From: Oscillospiraceae bacterium
GTDB taxonomy: Bacteria; Bacillota; Clostridia; Oscillospirales; Oscillospiraceae
DNA length: 56,647 bases
Assembly (NCBI GenBank): GCA_902775355.1
Contig: CACYLY010000053.1
Location: forward strand, 1 to 56,647
Direction: 5' to 3'
Below are positions 8,904 through 17,325 of the stretch, piece by piece. A program made the translations under genes and the position numbers. Each line of letters begins with the position of its first letter. Positions within the stretch are counted from its first letter, which is position 1. The notes under the pieces were generated by a model. That model saw nothing but the letters and a program-made list of their open reading frames with translations. It ran no database searches and was not told where the DNA came from.

Positions 8904-9376
8904 TCGAAAAAATCAAGGCCCTGTGCGTCAAGCACCGGGAGATCCTGGTCTATCTCATTGTGGGCGGTCTAACCACCCTGGTGTCCTGGGGCTGCAAATT
9001 CCTCTGGGGCGCGATCTTCTACCCCGGCGTCACCAAAACCACGGTGGCCCAGACCACGATGCTGAACGTGGTGGAAAACCTGTCCGGCATCCTCTTCGCC
9101 TATTACCCCAACCGCCGCTGGGTCTTCCAGAGCAAAAACCCCAAGGTCCTGCAGGAGTTCGCGGGCTTCTTCACCTCCCGTCTGGGCACCTGGGGCCTGA
9201 GCTATGTGCTGAACCTGCTGCTGTGCAACGTGCTGAAGCTGGATTACCGCATCGCCACGGTCCTGGTGAGCGTGGTGGTGGTCATCGGCAACTACGTGAT
9301 CTCCAAGCTCCTGATCTTCCGCAAAAAGAAGGAAGAGTTGGAAGATCTGGACGCGGGTGAAACAGAAAAACAATAA
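8900..9376 (+). CDS. GtrA family membrane protein, putative lipid-linked sugar flippase
   Basis: A 158-residue protein with four hydrophobic helices, matching the GtrA family (YLIVGGLTTLVSW start, internal FAYYPNRRWVF). Family members are thought to move polyprenyl-phosphate sugars across the membrane. The ATG overlaps the stop of the GT2 gene (ATGA), so the two are translationally coupled. This closes the operon; a strong hairpin terminator follows within 15 bp. Confidence 0.85.
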   Translation: MIEKIKALCVKHREILVYLIVGGLTTLVSWGCKFLWGAIFYPGVTKTTVAQTTMLNVVENLSGILFAYYPNRRWVFQSKNPKVLQEFAGFFTSRLGTWGLSYVLNLLLCNVLKLDYRIATVLVSVVVVIGNYVISKLLIFRKKKEELEDLDAGETEKQ

Positions 9377-9388
9377 GGGCCAAGCTCC

Positions 9389-9444
9389 GTGCAGAAGGGC
9401 GCGGGGATCGGAGTTTTTTCTCCGATCCCCGCGCCCTTTTGCAC
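9389..9444. terminator. Bidirectional hairpin terminator
   Basis: An inverted repeat with arms of about 25 bp (one mismatch) and a TTTTTT loop lies between the convergent gtrA-like and acetyltransferase genes. Confidence 0.85.
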
Positions 9445-9446
9445 GG

Positions 9447-10055
9447 TCAGTCCGCTTTCGCCGGTTGCCGCCCATCCCGGGCTGCGGACCACGCGGCTCT
9501 GTCGACGGAATAGAGGGTGTCGTCGAAAACGACGCCGTCATAGCCCCGCACGGCCCGGCGCAGCAATCCCTCCTGCCGGAAGCCCAGGCTCTCCAGCAGG
9601 CAGCGGGAGGCGATATTAGGCGCGAAGGCCCGGGCGGCGACCCGCTCCGCGCCGGCGTCGAAGAGACGGTCCAGGATACAGGCCAGCGCCTCCTTCATAT
9701 AGCCCTGCCGGGCATAGTCCTCCGAGAGGTAGCAGTTCAGCTCCACGGAATCGACGCCGTAGCGCAGGCTGTCCTCCGCAAGGCCCACCAGCCCGATGGG
9801 CGAGAGGTCCTCCCGCCTGCGAAGCACGATCTGCCGCGGGGCGTTTCTTTCGATCCAGCCGCGCATCCGCTCCTCGTCCCAGAGCTCCATGGCGTTGTAG
9901 CGCAGGACGAAGTCCGTGTTCTGGATCCGGGTCAGCGCCGGGGCGTCCCCGGCTGTGGGCGGCGTCAGCAGCAGGCGCTCCGTCGAGAGCGTCCGGTTTT
10001 CAAGCCCCAGGGTCTCCCAGCTGGGCCACAGGGCTTTGTTTTCCTCCTTTGACAT
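9447..10055 (-). CDS. GNAT family N-acetyltransferase (RimJ/RimL-like)
   Basis: The 202-residue protein has the layout of RimJ/RimL-type acetyltransferases: LSTERLLLTPPTAGDAPAL at the N-terminus, then GLVGLAEDS, the acetyl-CoA loop region YARQGYMKEAL (R-x-G-x-x/A type) and ASRCLLESLGFRQEG near the C-terminus. The substrate (an N-terminal amine, a small metabolite or an antibiotic) cannot be told. GAGGAGG precedes the ATG by 5 bp. The small redoxin gene lies upstream on the same strand. Confidence 0.85.
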   Translation of the reverse strand: MSKEENKALWPSWETLGLENRTLSTERLLLTPPTAGDAPALTRIQNTDFVLRYNAMELWDEERMRGWIERNAPRQIVLRRREDLSPIGLVGLAEDSLRYGVDSVELNCYLSEDYARQGYMKEALACILDRLFDAGAERVAARAFAPNIASRCLLESLGFRQEGLLRRAVRGYDGVVFDDTLYSVDRAAWSAARDGRQPAKAD

Positions 10056-10069
10056 CGCGTCCTCCTCTC

Positions 10070-10098
10070 CCGGGACAGAGAACCGTCCCCTGTCCCAT
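10070..10098. repeat. GGGACAG...CTGTCCC palindromic repeat
   Basis: GGGACAGAGAACCGTCCC-CTGTCCCA forms overlapping inverted repeats. A related copy, GGGACAGGGGATGGTCCCCCGTCCC, lies at about 45728-45752. The motif resembles a dispersed element I have seen in clostridial genomes. Confidence 0.6.
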
Positions 10099-10103
10099 GC
10101 GGC

Positions 10104-10382
10104 TCAGGCCAGCGCCGCGTCCAGGGCGGCTCTGGTCCCGGCCTTGATGTCCTCATAGCTCATGAAGAGCCGGGCCTCGAAGATCTTTTTGCCGTCCACG
10201 AAAAAGCTGGGCACGGCGTAGTAGTCATAGCGGTCGGAAAGCTCGGGCTCCCGGGTCTCCTCCACCCGGCGCAGCGGGATCTCCCGGTAGGCGGGATTCT
10301 CGGCAAAGAGCTCGTCCAGGGCCCGCACGGCCTTGTCGCAGTATCCGCAGCTGTCCAGATAAAACATCAGTACTTCTTTCAT
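10104..10382 (-). CDS. Small thioredoxin/glutaredoxin-fold protein
   Basis: The start at 10382 gives MKEVLMFYLDSCGYCDKAV and is preceded by AAGGAG at a 6-bp spacing; a longer frame beginning at 10418 lacks a binding site. The 92-residue product has a CGYC redox motif at residues 12-15 directly after the first strand, a cis-Pro segment YYAVPSFFVDGKKI and the short length of glutaredoxin/NrdH-like proteins. It may serve as an electron donor to an unidentified target; thioredoxin reductase is encoded at 19259-20161. Confidence 0.85.
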   Translation of the reverse strand: MKEVLMFYLDSCGYCDKAVRALDELFAENPAYREIPLRRVEETREPELSDRYDYYAVPSFFVDGKKIFEARLFMSYEDIKAGTRAALDAALA

Positions 10383-10399
10383 TTCAATCTCCTTTCTAT

Positions 10400-10616
10400 A
10401 TAGGCCCCCTTGCGTCAAGGGGGCTGTCGGATGGGGGAGCCCGGTCCTGCGCCTGTGCCCGTCCGAGCTTCTCCCTCATCACCCTCAGTGTGCCCCCGAG
10501 CAATGCTCGGGGCTACGAAGGAGCTTCCCCCGCTTGGGGAAGCACAAGGCGGGCGGCACAGACTGGTTTCTCTTTTCATTTTTTCATTTCTTCACTTCTT
10601 CATTCCATCATTTCTC
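10400..10616. repeat. Palindromic repeats and 8-nt array downstream of the LysR gene
   Basis: The gap holds CCCCCTTGCG-TCAAGGGGG (10405-10424), CCCCGAGCAATGCTCGGGG (about 10494-10512), CTTCCCCCGCTTGGGGAAG (about 10524-10542) and, at 10571-10616, five octamers of the GAATGAAG type on the minus strand that start within 4 bp of the lysR stop codon. Confidence 0.8.
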
Positions 10617-11491
10617 TTACAGTCCCCACAGGCCGCTGCGCTGGCGGCAGAGGGCGATGAAGTCCAGCACCGCCGGGGAGCGGTAGCCGCTCTCCATGAA
10701 GGCCACCGCCAGAGCGCCCATGCTCCCCTCCCCGGGCAGGGGGAACAGGTCCAGGGGCGAATCCTCCGTCCCCGCCTGGGGATGCAGAGCCCGGAGGAAG
10801 AGCTCGGGATACACGGTGACGCCCATGCCCCGCTCCGCCAGGGCCAGGGCTGTCTCGATGTTCTCCGTCTCCAGCAGGACCTGGGGCACGAAGCCCAGGG
10901 TGCCGGCATAGGCGTCCAGCATGGCGCGGATCCGGTTGCCGGCCTTCAGCAGGATGAAGGGCTGCCTGGCGAAGAGCCGCAGATCCGCCCCCTTCTCCCG
11001 GGCCTGGCCCAGGGCCTGCTCGTCCCCGCCGAAGACCTGGGCGGAAAAGGGCCGGGGGCAGGCCAGATACAGCCGCTCCCGCAGCATGACGGAGACCTGG
11101 GCCCCGGGCACGTCGATGGGCATGTAGCCGATAAGCACGTCGATCTCTCCCTGGCGCAGCCACTCGTTGAGCTGGCGGTAGTTGCCCTCCATGAGACTGA
11201 TCTCCACCAGGGGGTGGGCCTGGCAGAAGGCGGGCAGCAGCACCGGCAGCAGGGCCCGGCCGCAGGTATAGGACACGCCCAGGCGGAGCCGGCCCGCAGG
11301 GCCAGGCGCTCCCCGGCGTAGGTGAGCTTCAGCTCCGGTCCCCGTTCGAAGAGGGCCACCCCCAGCTCCTCCTCCAGCTTGGCGATGTGCCCGGAGAGGG
11401 ACTGCTGGGAGATGTAGAGCCTGCGGGCCGCGTGGGTGATGTTCTTCTCCTCCGCCGCCGCCAGAAAATACTGCAGATTACGGAAATTCAT
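10617..11491 (-). pseudogene. LysR-type transcriptional regulator, frameshifted by an internal deletion
   Basis: The 5' part encodes a complete winged-helix domain (MNFRNLQYFLAAAEEKNITH, then SQQSLSGHIAKLEEELGVALFER, then LTYAGERL). About residue 65 the sequence jumps to RLRLGVSYTCGRALLPVLLP, the start of the effector domain, in another frame (junction near 11290-11305). The linker helix that normally joins the two, about 20-30 residues, is missing, and the deletion length is not a multiple of three. The effector half (about 223 codons) is otherwise well preserved. The gene is divergent from the ferredoxin/oxidoreductase operon and would be its natural regulator. As read here no full-length protein can be made. 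Confidence 0.8.
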
Positions 11492-11531
11492 GGCCGTTCT
11501 CTCATCCTCTCAAAACTCGAAACTGAAAATG

Positions 11532-11580
11532 CGGGCGACCAAAGGTCGCCCCTACTATATCACAGGAAAAAGCCTGTGGC
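11532..11580. repeat. Two short palindromes upstream of the oxidoreductase operon
   Basis: GGGCGACCAAAGGTCGCCC (about 11534-11552) is a copy of the dispersed palindrome family, and CACAGG-AAAAAG-CCTGTG (11562-11579) is a perfect short inverted repeat that could be an operator or part of the repeat field. Confidence 0.6.
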
Positions 11581-11610
11581 AAGAGCAAGAAAAGAAGTGT
11601 TTCCTTTTTT

Positions 11611-11640
11611 CTGGAAATTGGTGTTTAATACAATTATAAT
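11611..11640 (+). promoter_or_regulatory. Promoter candidate for the oxidoreductase operon
   Basis: TATAAT at 11635-11640 is a consensus -10 box. The best -35 at suitable distance is the weak CTGGAA at 11611-11616 (18-bp spacer), as expected for a promoter that needs an activator. Confidence 0.6.
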
Positions 11641-11678
11641 GGTCCGTTTCTCGGGCCCGAATAAAAGGAGAGACCAAC

Positions 11679-11879
11679 ATGATCGGGAGAAAGAAACTCG
11701 TGATCGAGACGTCCTGGTGCAAGGGCTGCGGGATCTGCGCCGCCTTCTGCCCCAAGCAGGTGCTGGAAATCAAAAAAGAAAAAGTCACGGTGAAGGATCC
11801 GGAGGCCTGCATCCTCTGCGGCATGTGCGAGATGCGCTGCCCGGACTACGCCATTTATCTTGTGAATCTGGAAGAGTGA
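11679..11879 (+). CDS. korD: 2[4Fe-4S] ferredoxin subunit of 2-oxoacid:ferredoxin oxidoreductase
   Basis: The 66-residue protein has two CxxCxxCxxxCP clusters (CKGCGICAAFCP and CILCGMCEMRCP), the hallmark of the delta/ferredoxin subunit of the four-subunit oxidoreductases. It carries electrons from the thiamine-pyrophosphate subunit to free ferredoxin. AAAGGAGAG sits 6 bp before the ATG. The alpha subunit gene begins 13 bp after the stop. Confidence 0.9.
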   Translation: MIGRKKLVIETSWCKGCGICAAFCPKQVLEIKKEKVTVKDPEACILCGMCEMRCPDYAIYLVNLEE

Positions 11880-11892
11880 GGAGCGTGAGAGA

Positions 11893-13029
11893 ATGTCGAA
11901 AGCTGTCCTGATGCAGGGGAACGAAGCCGCTGTCGAGGGCGCCATCGCCGCCGGCATGCGCATCTTCGCGGGCTACCCCATCACCCCGTCCACCGAAATC
12001 GCGGAGCAGAGCGCTCTGCGTCTGCCCCAGGTCGGGGGCAGATTCATCCAGATGGAGGATGAGATCTCCTCCATCGCCGCCGTGCTGGGCGCTTCCGTGG
12101 CCGGCGTCAAGGCCATGACCGCCACCTCCGGCCCGGGCTTCTCCCTGATGCAGGAGAATCTGGGCTACGGCGCCATGGCGGAGATCCCCTGCGTGATCGT
12201 AGACGTGCAGCGGGCCGGTCCCTCCACGGGCCTGCCCACCAGCCCCGCCCAGGGGGACTATATGCAGGCCAGGTGGGGCACCCACGGGGATCACCCGGTG
12301 ATCGCCCTGTCCCCCTCCTCCGTGCTGGAGACCTTTTACCTGATGGTCCGGGCCTTCAACCTGTCGGAGAAATACCGCACCCCGGTCATCTTCCTGATGG
12401 ACGAGATCGTGGGCCACATGCGGGAGGGCGTGGAGCTACCCAATCCCAGCAGCCTGATCATCAATCACCGCCGCCCCTCCTTCCACGACGGGGCCAACAA
12501 GCAGTGCTACTATGTGCCCGAGGGCCAGCTGGTCCCGGCCATGAAGCCCTTCGGCCGGGGCGAGCGCTACAACATCACCGGCCTTGCCCATGACGAGAGC
12601 GGCTTCCCCACCAACAACACCCAGGTGGCCGGCAAGCTGGTCAGCCGTCTGCTGGCCAAGGTGGAGGAGCACACGGACGATATCGTGCGGGTGGAGGAAT
12701 ACGCCATGGACGACGCGGAGACCGCCGTGGTCTGCTTCGGCGGCACCACCCGGGCCGTCATGTCCGCCATTCTGGAAGCCCGGGCAGCCGGGAAGAAGGT
12801 GGGCATGTTCCGCCCCATCACCGTGTGGCCCTTCCCCGAGCAGCAGCTGAAGGCCCGCCTGCCCCAGCTGAAGAACATCCTGATGGTGGAGCACAACCAC
12901 GGTCAGATGCTGCTGGAGGTCCAGCGCGTCACCGGCGGCGCCACCCCCGTCTCCTTCCTGGGGAAGGTGGACGGCACCGTCATCACCCCCGCCGAGATCC
13001 TCGCCAAACTGCAGGAAATGGAGGTCTGA
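11893..13029 (+). CDS. korA: 2-oxoacid:ferredoxin oxidoreductase, alpha subunit
   Basis: The 378-residue product starts with the pyrimidine-binding domain typical of KorA/VorB (QGNEAAVEGAIAAGMRIFAGYPITPSTEIAE), including the Glu in MEDEISSIAA, followed by TSGPGFSLMQE and a C-terminal domain ending in the MVEHNHGQ segment. With the beta, gamma and ferredoxin subunits it oxidatively decarboxylates a 2-oxoacid with CoA to an acyl-CoA, CO2 and reduced ferredoxin. The specificity (2-oxoglutarate, branched-chain or aromatic 2-oxoacids) is not readable from the sequence, so the symbol reflects the family only. Confidence 0.88.
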   Translation: MSKAVLMQGNEAAVEGAIAAGMRIFAGYPITPSTEIAEQSALRLPQVGGRFIQMEDEISSIAAVLGASVAGVKAMTATSGPGFSLMQENLGYGAMAEIPCVIVDVQRAGPSTGLPTSPAQGDYMQARWGTHGDHPVIALSPSSVLETFYLMVRAFNLSEKYRTPVIFLMDEIVGHMREGVELPNPSSLIINHRRPSFHDGANKQCYYVPEGQLVPAMKPFGRGERYNITGLAHDESGFPTNNTQVAGKLVSRLLAKVEEHTDDIVRVEEYAMDDAETAVVCFGGTTRAVMSAILEARAAGKKVGMFRPITVWPFPEQQLKARLPQLKNILMVEHNHGQMLLEVQRVTGGATPVSFLGKVDGTVITPAEILAKLQEMEV

Positions 13030-13033
13030 AAAC

Positions 13034-13879
13034 ATGCCCAGTGATCTGATCCATCTGTATATGCGTATCGACCACCTGCCCCACATCTGGTGCCCCGGCT
13101 GCGGCAACGGCGTCATCATGCGGGACGTGGCGGTGGCCCTGGATGAAATCATCAACGATACCGACAACGACATCGATCGGGACGATATCGTCATCGTCTC
13201 CGGCATCGGCTGCTCCTCCCGCGCGGCGGGCTATCTGGACTTCAACTCCATCCACACCACCCACGGCCGGGCCATCGCCTTTGCCACCGGCATCAAGATG
13301 GCCAATCCCAAGCTGCACGTCATCGTCCTCACCGGCGACGGGGACTGCTCCGCCATCGGCGGCAACCACCTGATCCACGCCGCCCGCCGGAATCTGGGCC
13401 TCACGGTGATCTGCTTCAACAACGACATCTACGGCATGACCGGCGGTCAGTATTCCCCCACCACCCCCACCGGGGACAAGGCCACCACCGCCCCCTACGG
13501 CAACCTGGACCGGCCCTTTGACATTGCCCTGCTGGCAGCCGGCGCCGGCGCCTCCTTCGCCGCCCGGGGCGACGTGTTCCACGCCCGGGAGACCACCGAG
13601 ATCATCAAGAAGGCCATCCTGCACAAGGGCTTCTCCTTGGTGGACGTGTATTCCGTCTGCCCCACCTACTACGGCCGCAAGAACAAGAAGGGCGACGCCG
13701 TGGAGATGCTCAAATGGCAGCGGGACAATCTGATCCCCATGTCCCGCTTCAACGTGATGACCCCGGAGGACATGGCCGGCAAGAAGCCCATCGGCATTCT
13801 GGCGGAGAACGACTTCCCCGAGTACACCGAGGAGTACGCCAAGCTGATCGAGCGCTGCCGGAACAAGAACAGGAAGTAA
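13034..13879 (+). CDS. korB: 2-oxoacid:ferredoxin oxidoreductase, beta (TPP-binding) subunit
   Basis: The 281-residue protein contains WCPGCGNG near the N-terminus, the CSSRAAGYLDF element, the thiamine-diphosphate/Mg site GDGDCSAIGGNHLIHAARRN (about residues 99-118) and YGMTGGQYSPTTP. These are all standard for KorB/VorA beta subunits. The ATG lies 4 bp after the alpha stop with GGAGG inside the end of the alpha gene, so synthesis of the two is likely coupled. Confidence 0.9.
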   Translation: MPSDLIHLYMRIDHLPHIWCPGCGNGVIMRDVAVALDEIINDTDNDIDRDDIVIVSGIGCSSRAAGYLDFNSIHTTHGRAIAFATGIKMANPKLHVIVLTGDGDCSAIGGNHLIHAARRNLGLTVICFNNDIYGMTGGQYSPTTPTGDKATTAPYGNLDRPFDIALLAAGAGASFAARGDVFHARETTEIIKKAILHKGFSLVDVYSVCPTYYGRKNKKGDAVEMLKWQRDNLIPMSRFNVMTPEDMAGKKPIGILAENDFPEYTEEYAKLIERCRNKNRK

Positions 13880-13891
13880 GGGGGAGAGAAC

Positions 13892-14461
13892 ATGAGCAAT
13901 CGTTATGAAATGCGTTTCGCCGGCTCCGGCGGCCAGGGTGTGATCCTGGCCAGCGTCATCATGGCGGAGGCCGCCGTCATCGCCGGGCTCAACACCGTCC
14001 AGTCCCAGGCCTACGGGCCCGAAGCCAGAGGCGGCGTCAGCAAGGCCGAGACTGTGGTGAGCCGGGAGAAGATCTGGTATTCCAAAGTCACCCTGCCGAA
14101 CTTCCTGCTGGCCCTGACCCAGGCCTCCCTGAACACCTACACCAAGACCCTGGCGGAGGGCGCCGTGGTCATGATGGACGACAGCCTGGACTGCCCGGAC
14201 TATCTGGACAAGAGCAGGGTCATCGCCATCCCCATCCTGCGCACCGCCAAGGAGAAGGTGGGCAAGGCCTTCACCGCCAACATCGTGGCCGTGGGCGCCA
14301 TCAACGCCGCCCTGCAGCTCTTCACCGACGAGGAGCTGATGGAGGCCGTGAAGCGGCACATCCCCGCCGGCACCGAGGAAATCAACAAGACGGCCCTGGC
14401 CGCCGGGAAAGAGCTGATCGATCCCGCCGCTGCCGCCGCCTTTGTCCACAGACTGGGGTAA
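13892..14461 (+). CDS. korC: 2-oxoacid:ferredoxin oxidoreductase, gamma subunit
   Basis: The 189-residue protein has the gamma-domain fold signature FAGSGGQGVILAS at the N-terminus, SQAYGPEARGG and the late segment NIVAVGAINAALQLF. It completes the korDABC set. A GGGGGAGAG binding site is 3 bp from the ATG. The CoA-transferase gene starts 4 bp after the stop. Confidence 0.9.
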   Translation: MSNRYEMRFAGSGGQGVILASVIMAEAAVIAGLNTVQSQAYGPEARGGVSKAETVVSREKIWYSKVTLPNFLLALTQASLNTYTKTLAEGAVVMMDDSLDCPDYLDKSRVIAIPILRTAKEKVGKAFTANIVAVGAINAALQLFTDEELMEAVKRHIPAGTEEINKTALAAGKELIDPAAAAAFVHRLG

Positions 14462-14465
14462 GCGC

Positions 14466-15995
14466 ATGGAGCTGGACAAGCGTTTTCGCTGCCCGGCCCT
14501 GCGGGACCGGGTCATGCGCGCCGAGGAGGCCGCCCGGCTGATCCGGGACGGGGAGAATGTGGCCGTCAGCGGCTTCACCCCCTCCGGCTGCCCCAAGGCC
14601 GTGCCTCTGGCCCTGGCGGAGCAGGTCCGCTCCGGCGAGCGGAAGCTGCGGCTGGGCCTCTTCTCCGGCGCCTCCACCGGCGAGGAGCTGGACTCCGCCT
14701 GGGCGGAGCAGGACATGATCGCCTACCGCCTGCCCTATATGACCAGCAAGGCCCTGCGCACTGCCGTGAACGGCGGCAGCCCCGCGGGCGTGGCCTATAA
14801 CGACTGCCATCTGGGCATGGTGGCCCAGAACGCCCGCTATGGCTTCTACGGCCCCATCCGCACGGCCATCATCGAGGTCGCGGCCATCACCGAGGAGGGG
14901 CACCTGATCCCCACCACCGCCGTGGGCTGCTCCCAGACCTGGATCGACCTGGCCGAGCAGGTGATCGTGGAGCTGAACCTGCGGCAGCCTGCCGAGCTGG
15001 AGGGCTTCCACGACATCTACCGGGTCGCCGATCCCCCGGCAAGGCAGCCCATCCCCCTCACCGACGCAGCAGAGCGCATCGGCGTGCCCTATCTCAGCTG
15101 CCCTCGGGAGAAGATCGCCGCCGTGGTGATCTCCGACCTGCCGGAGAAGCCCCGGCCCCTGGCCCCGGAGGACGAGGTCAGCAAGAAGATCGCCCATAAC
15201 ATCGTAGACTTCCTGAAAGCCGAGAAGGCGGCGGGGCGGCTTTCCGCCGACGTCTGCCCCCTGCAGTCCGGCGTAGGCTCCGTGGCCAACGCCGTGCTCC
15301 TGGGTCTGAAGGACTCGGATTTCGAGCATCTGCGCTTTTTCTCCGAGGTCATGCAGGACGGCATCCTGGACCTGATCGACGCGGGCAAGGCCGACATGGC
15401 CTCCGCTACCTCCCTGTCCCTCTCCGAGGAGGGGATGCGGCGGCTCCTGGGGAACCTGGAGGCCTACCGGGGCAAGCTGCTGCTGCGGGATTCGGAGATC
15501 TCCAACCACGCCGAGACCATCCGCCGCCTGGGCGTCATCGCCATGAACACCGCCGTGGAGGCGGACATCTACGGCAATGTGAACTCCTCCCAGATGAACG
15601 GCACCAGCGTCTACAACGGCATCGGCGGCTCCGGGGACTACGCCCGCAACTCCGCCGTCTCGATCTTCATGACCAACAGTGTTGCCAAAAACGGCAAGAT
15701 CTCCAGCATCGTGCCCATGGTGACCCATGTGGACCACTGTGAGCATGACGTGGACGTGCTGGTCACCGAGCAGGGCTACGCGGACCTGCGGGGCCTGAGC
15801 CCCAAGCAGCGGGCCGAGCGCATCATCGAGAACTGCGCCCATCCCGACTACCGCCCCCAGCTCCGGGCCTATTTTGAGGACGCCTGCGCCGCCACGAAGG
15901 GCGCCCAGACCCCCCATCTGCTGGACCGCTGCTTCTCCTTCCACCAGCAGCTCAAAAAAACCGGCTCCATGCGGCTGGACACAAAAGAAGAATGA
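14466..15995 (+). CDS. Acetyl-CoA hydrolase/transferase family CoA-transferase (Cat1/YgfH-like)
   Basis: The 509-residue protein matches succinate/propionate:acetate CoA-transferases: the CPLQSGVGSVANAVL loop that binds CoA, the catalytic Glu in FFSEVMQDGILD, and IGGSGDYARN followed by KISSIVPMVTHVDHCEHDVD in the C-terminal half. It would move CoA from the acyl-CoA made by the oxidoreductase to acetate or another acid, allowing energy recovery through acetate kinase. The ATG at 14466 is chosen over a TTG at 14442 that lies inside korC. The stop codon TGA is the first TGA of an 8-nt tandem array. Confidence 0.85.
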   Translation: MELDKRFRCPALRDRVMRAEEAARLIRDGENVAVSGFTPSGCPKAVPLALAEQVRSGERKLRLGLFSGASTGEELDSAWAEQDMIAYRLPYMTSKALRTAVNGGSPAGVAYNDCHLGMVAQNARYGFYGPIRTAIIEVAAITEEGHLIPTTAVGCSQTWIDLAEQVIVELNLRQPAELEGFHDIYRVADPPARQPIPLTDAAERIGVPYLSCPREKIAAVVISDLPEKPRPLAPEDEVSKKIAHNIVDFLKAEKAAGRLSADVCPLQSGVGSVANAVLLGLKDSDFEHLRFFSEVMQDGILDLIDAGKADMASATSLSLSEEGMRRLLGNLEAYRGKLLLRDSEISNHAETIRRLGVIAMNTAVEADIYGNVNSSQMNGTSVYNGIGGSGDYARNSAVSIFMTNSVAKNGKISSIVPMVTHVDHCEHDVDVLVTEQGYADLRGLSPKQRAERIIENCAHPDYRPQLRAYFEDACAATKGAQTPHLLDRCFSFHQQLKKTGSMRLDTKEE

Positions 15996-16036
15996 AGAAA
16001 TGAAGGAATGAAGGGCCTTCGGCCAATGAAGAAATA
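15988..16036. repeat. 8-nt tandem array at the CoA-transferase stop codon
   Basis: Octamers of the GAATGAAG/AAATGAAG type overlap the end of the gene, are interrupted by a GGGCCTTCGGCC palindrome at about 16013-16024, and resume to 16036. Confidence 0.85.
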
Positions 16037-16046
16037 ACGGCGTTTC

Positions 16047-16122
16047 TGTCATCTTGAGCGGAGCCGCGCAGCGGCGCAGTCGAAAGATCTTTCGACTCGC
16101 TTCGCTCGCTCAAGATGACACA
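16047..16122. repeat. 76-bp palindrome built from two facing TCATCTTGAGCG elements
   Basis: TGTCATCTTGAGCG at the left pairs with CGCTCAAGATGACA at the right, and GTCGAAAGATC-TTTCGAC lies inside. Single half-copies of the same element lie at 31422-31535 and 45831-45873. Confidence 0.8.
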
Positions 16123-16186
16123 GAAGGGATCCTTCTTCGTTCTGCAAACTACCGTCTGCCCTCCGGCAGAGAAAGGATGACAAGCC

Positions 16187-17284
16187 ATGGCATTCCAGTT
16201 TCCCGCCTATCATGCTCCCGACTTCACCGAGGAGCGCTTCCAAAAAGCCCCCAACGCCGCCTGGGCCTTCTGCGAGGCCGACGGCGTAGCCCCCGACAAC
16301 TATCACAGCACCTCCATGTATCCCGAGTACTTCAAGCTGGACGGGGTCTGGACCCTGGCCCCCGAGAGCCGGATGGACTCCTGCGTGGTCTGGCGTCCCG
16401 AGGGACGACTGGACGTGGTGGAGTCCCGCAATCTCAAGAAGGGCGACCGCGTCATGCTGGGCCGCACCGAGAACGGCGAGGTTGGCATCTACATGCACAG
16501 CACCGGCTTCCAGGAGCCGGGCAGCGAGCTGGAGGACCGCTTCGTCTTCCGCACCGGCCGCAGCCGCGAGACCTCCTACACCAAGGACTATGACAACCTG
16601 GTGGAGCTGCTGCGCTACGAGAAGGACCACGGCAACATCGTCTGGGTCATGGGCCCCGCCTTCGCCTTTGACGCCGACGCCCGCAAGGCCATGCAGCTGC
16701 TGGTGGAGAACGGCTACGCCCACGGTCTGCTGGCGGGCAACGCCCTGGCCACCCACGACCTGGAGGGCGGCCTGCTGCACACCGCCCTGGGTCAGGACAT
16801 CTACACCCAGAAGTCCATGCCCAACGGCCACTACAACCACCTGGACACGCTGAACAAGGTCCGCCGCTGCGGCTCCATCGCCAAGTTCGTGGACGAATAC
16901 CACATCGACAACGGCATCATGTACAGCATCGTGAAAAACAACGTGCCCTTTGTGCTGGCCGGCTCCATCCGGGACGACGGCCCCCTGCCCGAGGTCATCG
17001 GGGACGTGTACAAGGCCGCCGCCGCCATGCGGGAGATCGTGAAGAAGTCCACCACTGTGATCTGTCTGGCCACCATGCTGCACACCATCGCCACCGGCAA
17101 CATGACCCCCTCCTTCCGGGTGCTCCCCGACGGCAGCATCCGCCCCGTCTACCTCTACTGCGTGGACGCGGACGAGTTCGTGGTCAACAAGCTCCTGGAC
17201 CGGGGCAGCCTCTCCGCCACCACCATGGTCACCAACGTCCAGGACTTCATCCGCAACGTGGCCCACGGCCTGGGCCTGATGTAA
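16187..17284 (+). CDS. TIGR00300 (LOR/SDH) family protein, ornithine cyclodeaminase-like
   Basis: The 365-residue protein matches the conserved region shared by archaeal ornithine cyclodeaminases of the MJ1480 type, cyanobacterial AgrE and plant LOR/SDH: LLAGNALATHDLEGGLLHT, then HLDTLNKVRRCGSI, LAGSIRDDGPLPEVIGDV and LATMLHTIATGN, followed by a Rossmann-like end (YCVDADEF, VTNVQDFI) suited to NAD. Family knowledge suggests conversion of ornithine to proline and ammonia, but the family is heterogeneous. It follows the CoA-transferase by 191 bp without a clear terminator, so co-transcription with the oxidoreductase operon is possible and would point to an amino-acid fermentation role. Confidence 0.75.
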   Translation: MAFQFPAYHAPDFTEERFQKAPNAAWAFCEADGVAPDNYHSTSMYPEYFKLDGVWTLAPESRMDSCVVWRPEGRLDVVESRNLKKGDRVMLGRTENGEVGIYMHSTGFQEPGSELEDRFVFRTGRSRETSYTKDYDNLVELLRYEKDHGNIVWVMGPAFAFDADARKAMQLLVENGYAHGLLAGNALATHDLEGGLLHTALGQDIYTQKSMPNGHYNHLDTLNKVRRCGSIAKFVDEYHIDNGIMYSIVKNNVPFVLAGSIRDDGPLPEVIGDVYKAAAAMREIVKKSTTVICLATMLHTIATGNMTPSFRVLPDGSIRPVYLYCVDADEFVVNKLLDRGSLSATTMVTNVQDFIRNVAHGLGLM

Positions 17285-17295
17285 ACGAAACCCCT

Positions 17296-17325
17296 TCGGG
17301 CGGCTTTTGCCGCCCGATTTTTTAT
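17296..17325 (+). terminator. Rho-independent terminator
   Basis: TCGGGCGGC-TTTT-GCCGCCCGA followed by TTTTTT, 12 bp after the LOR/SDH gene. Confidence 0.85.
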
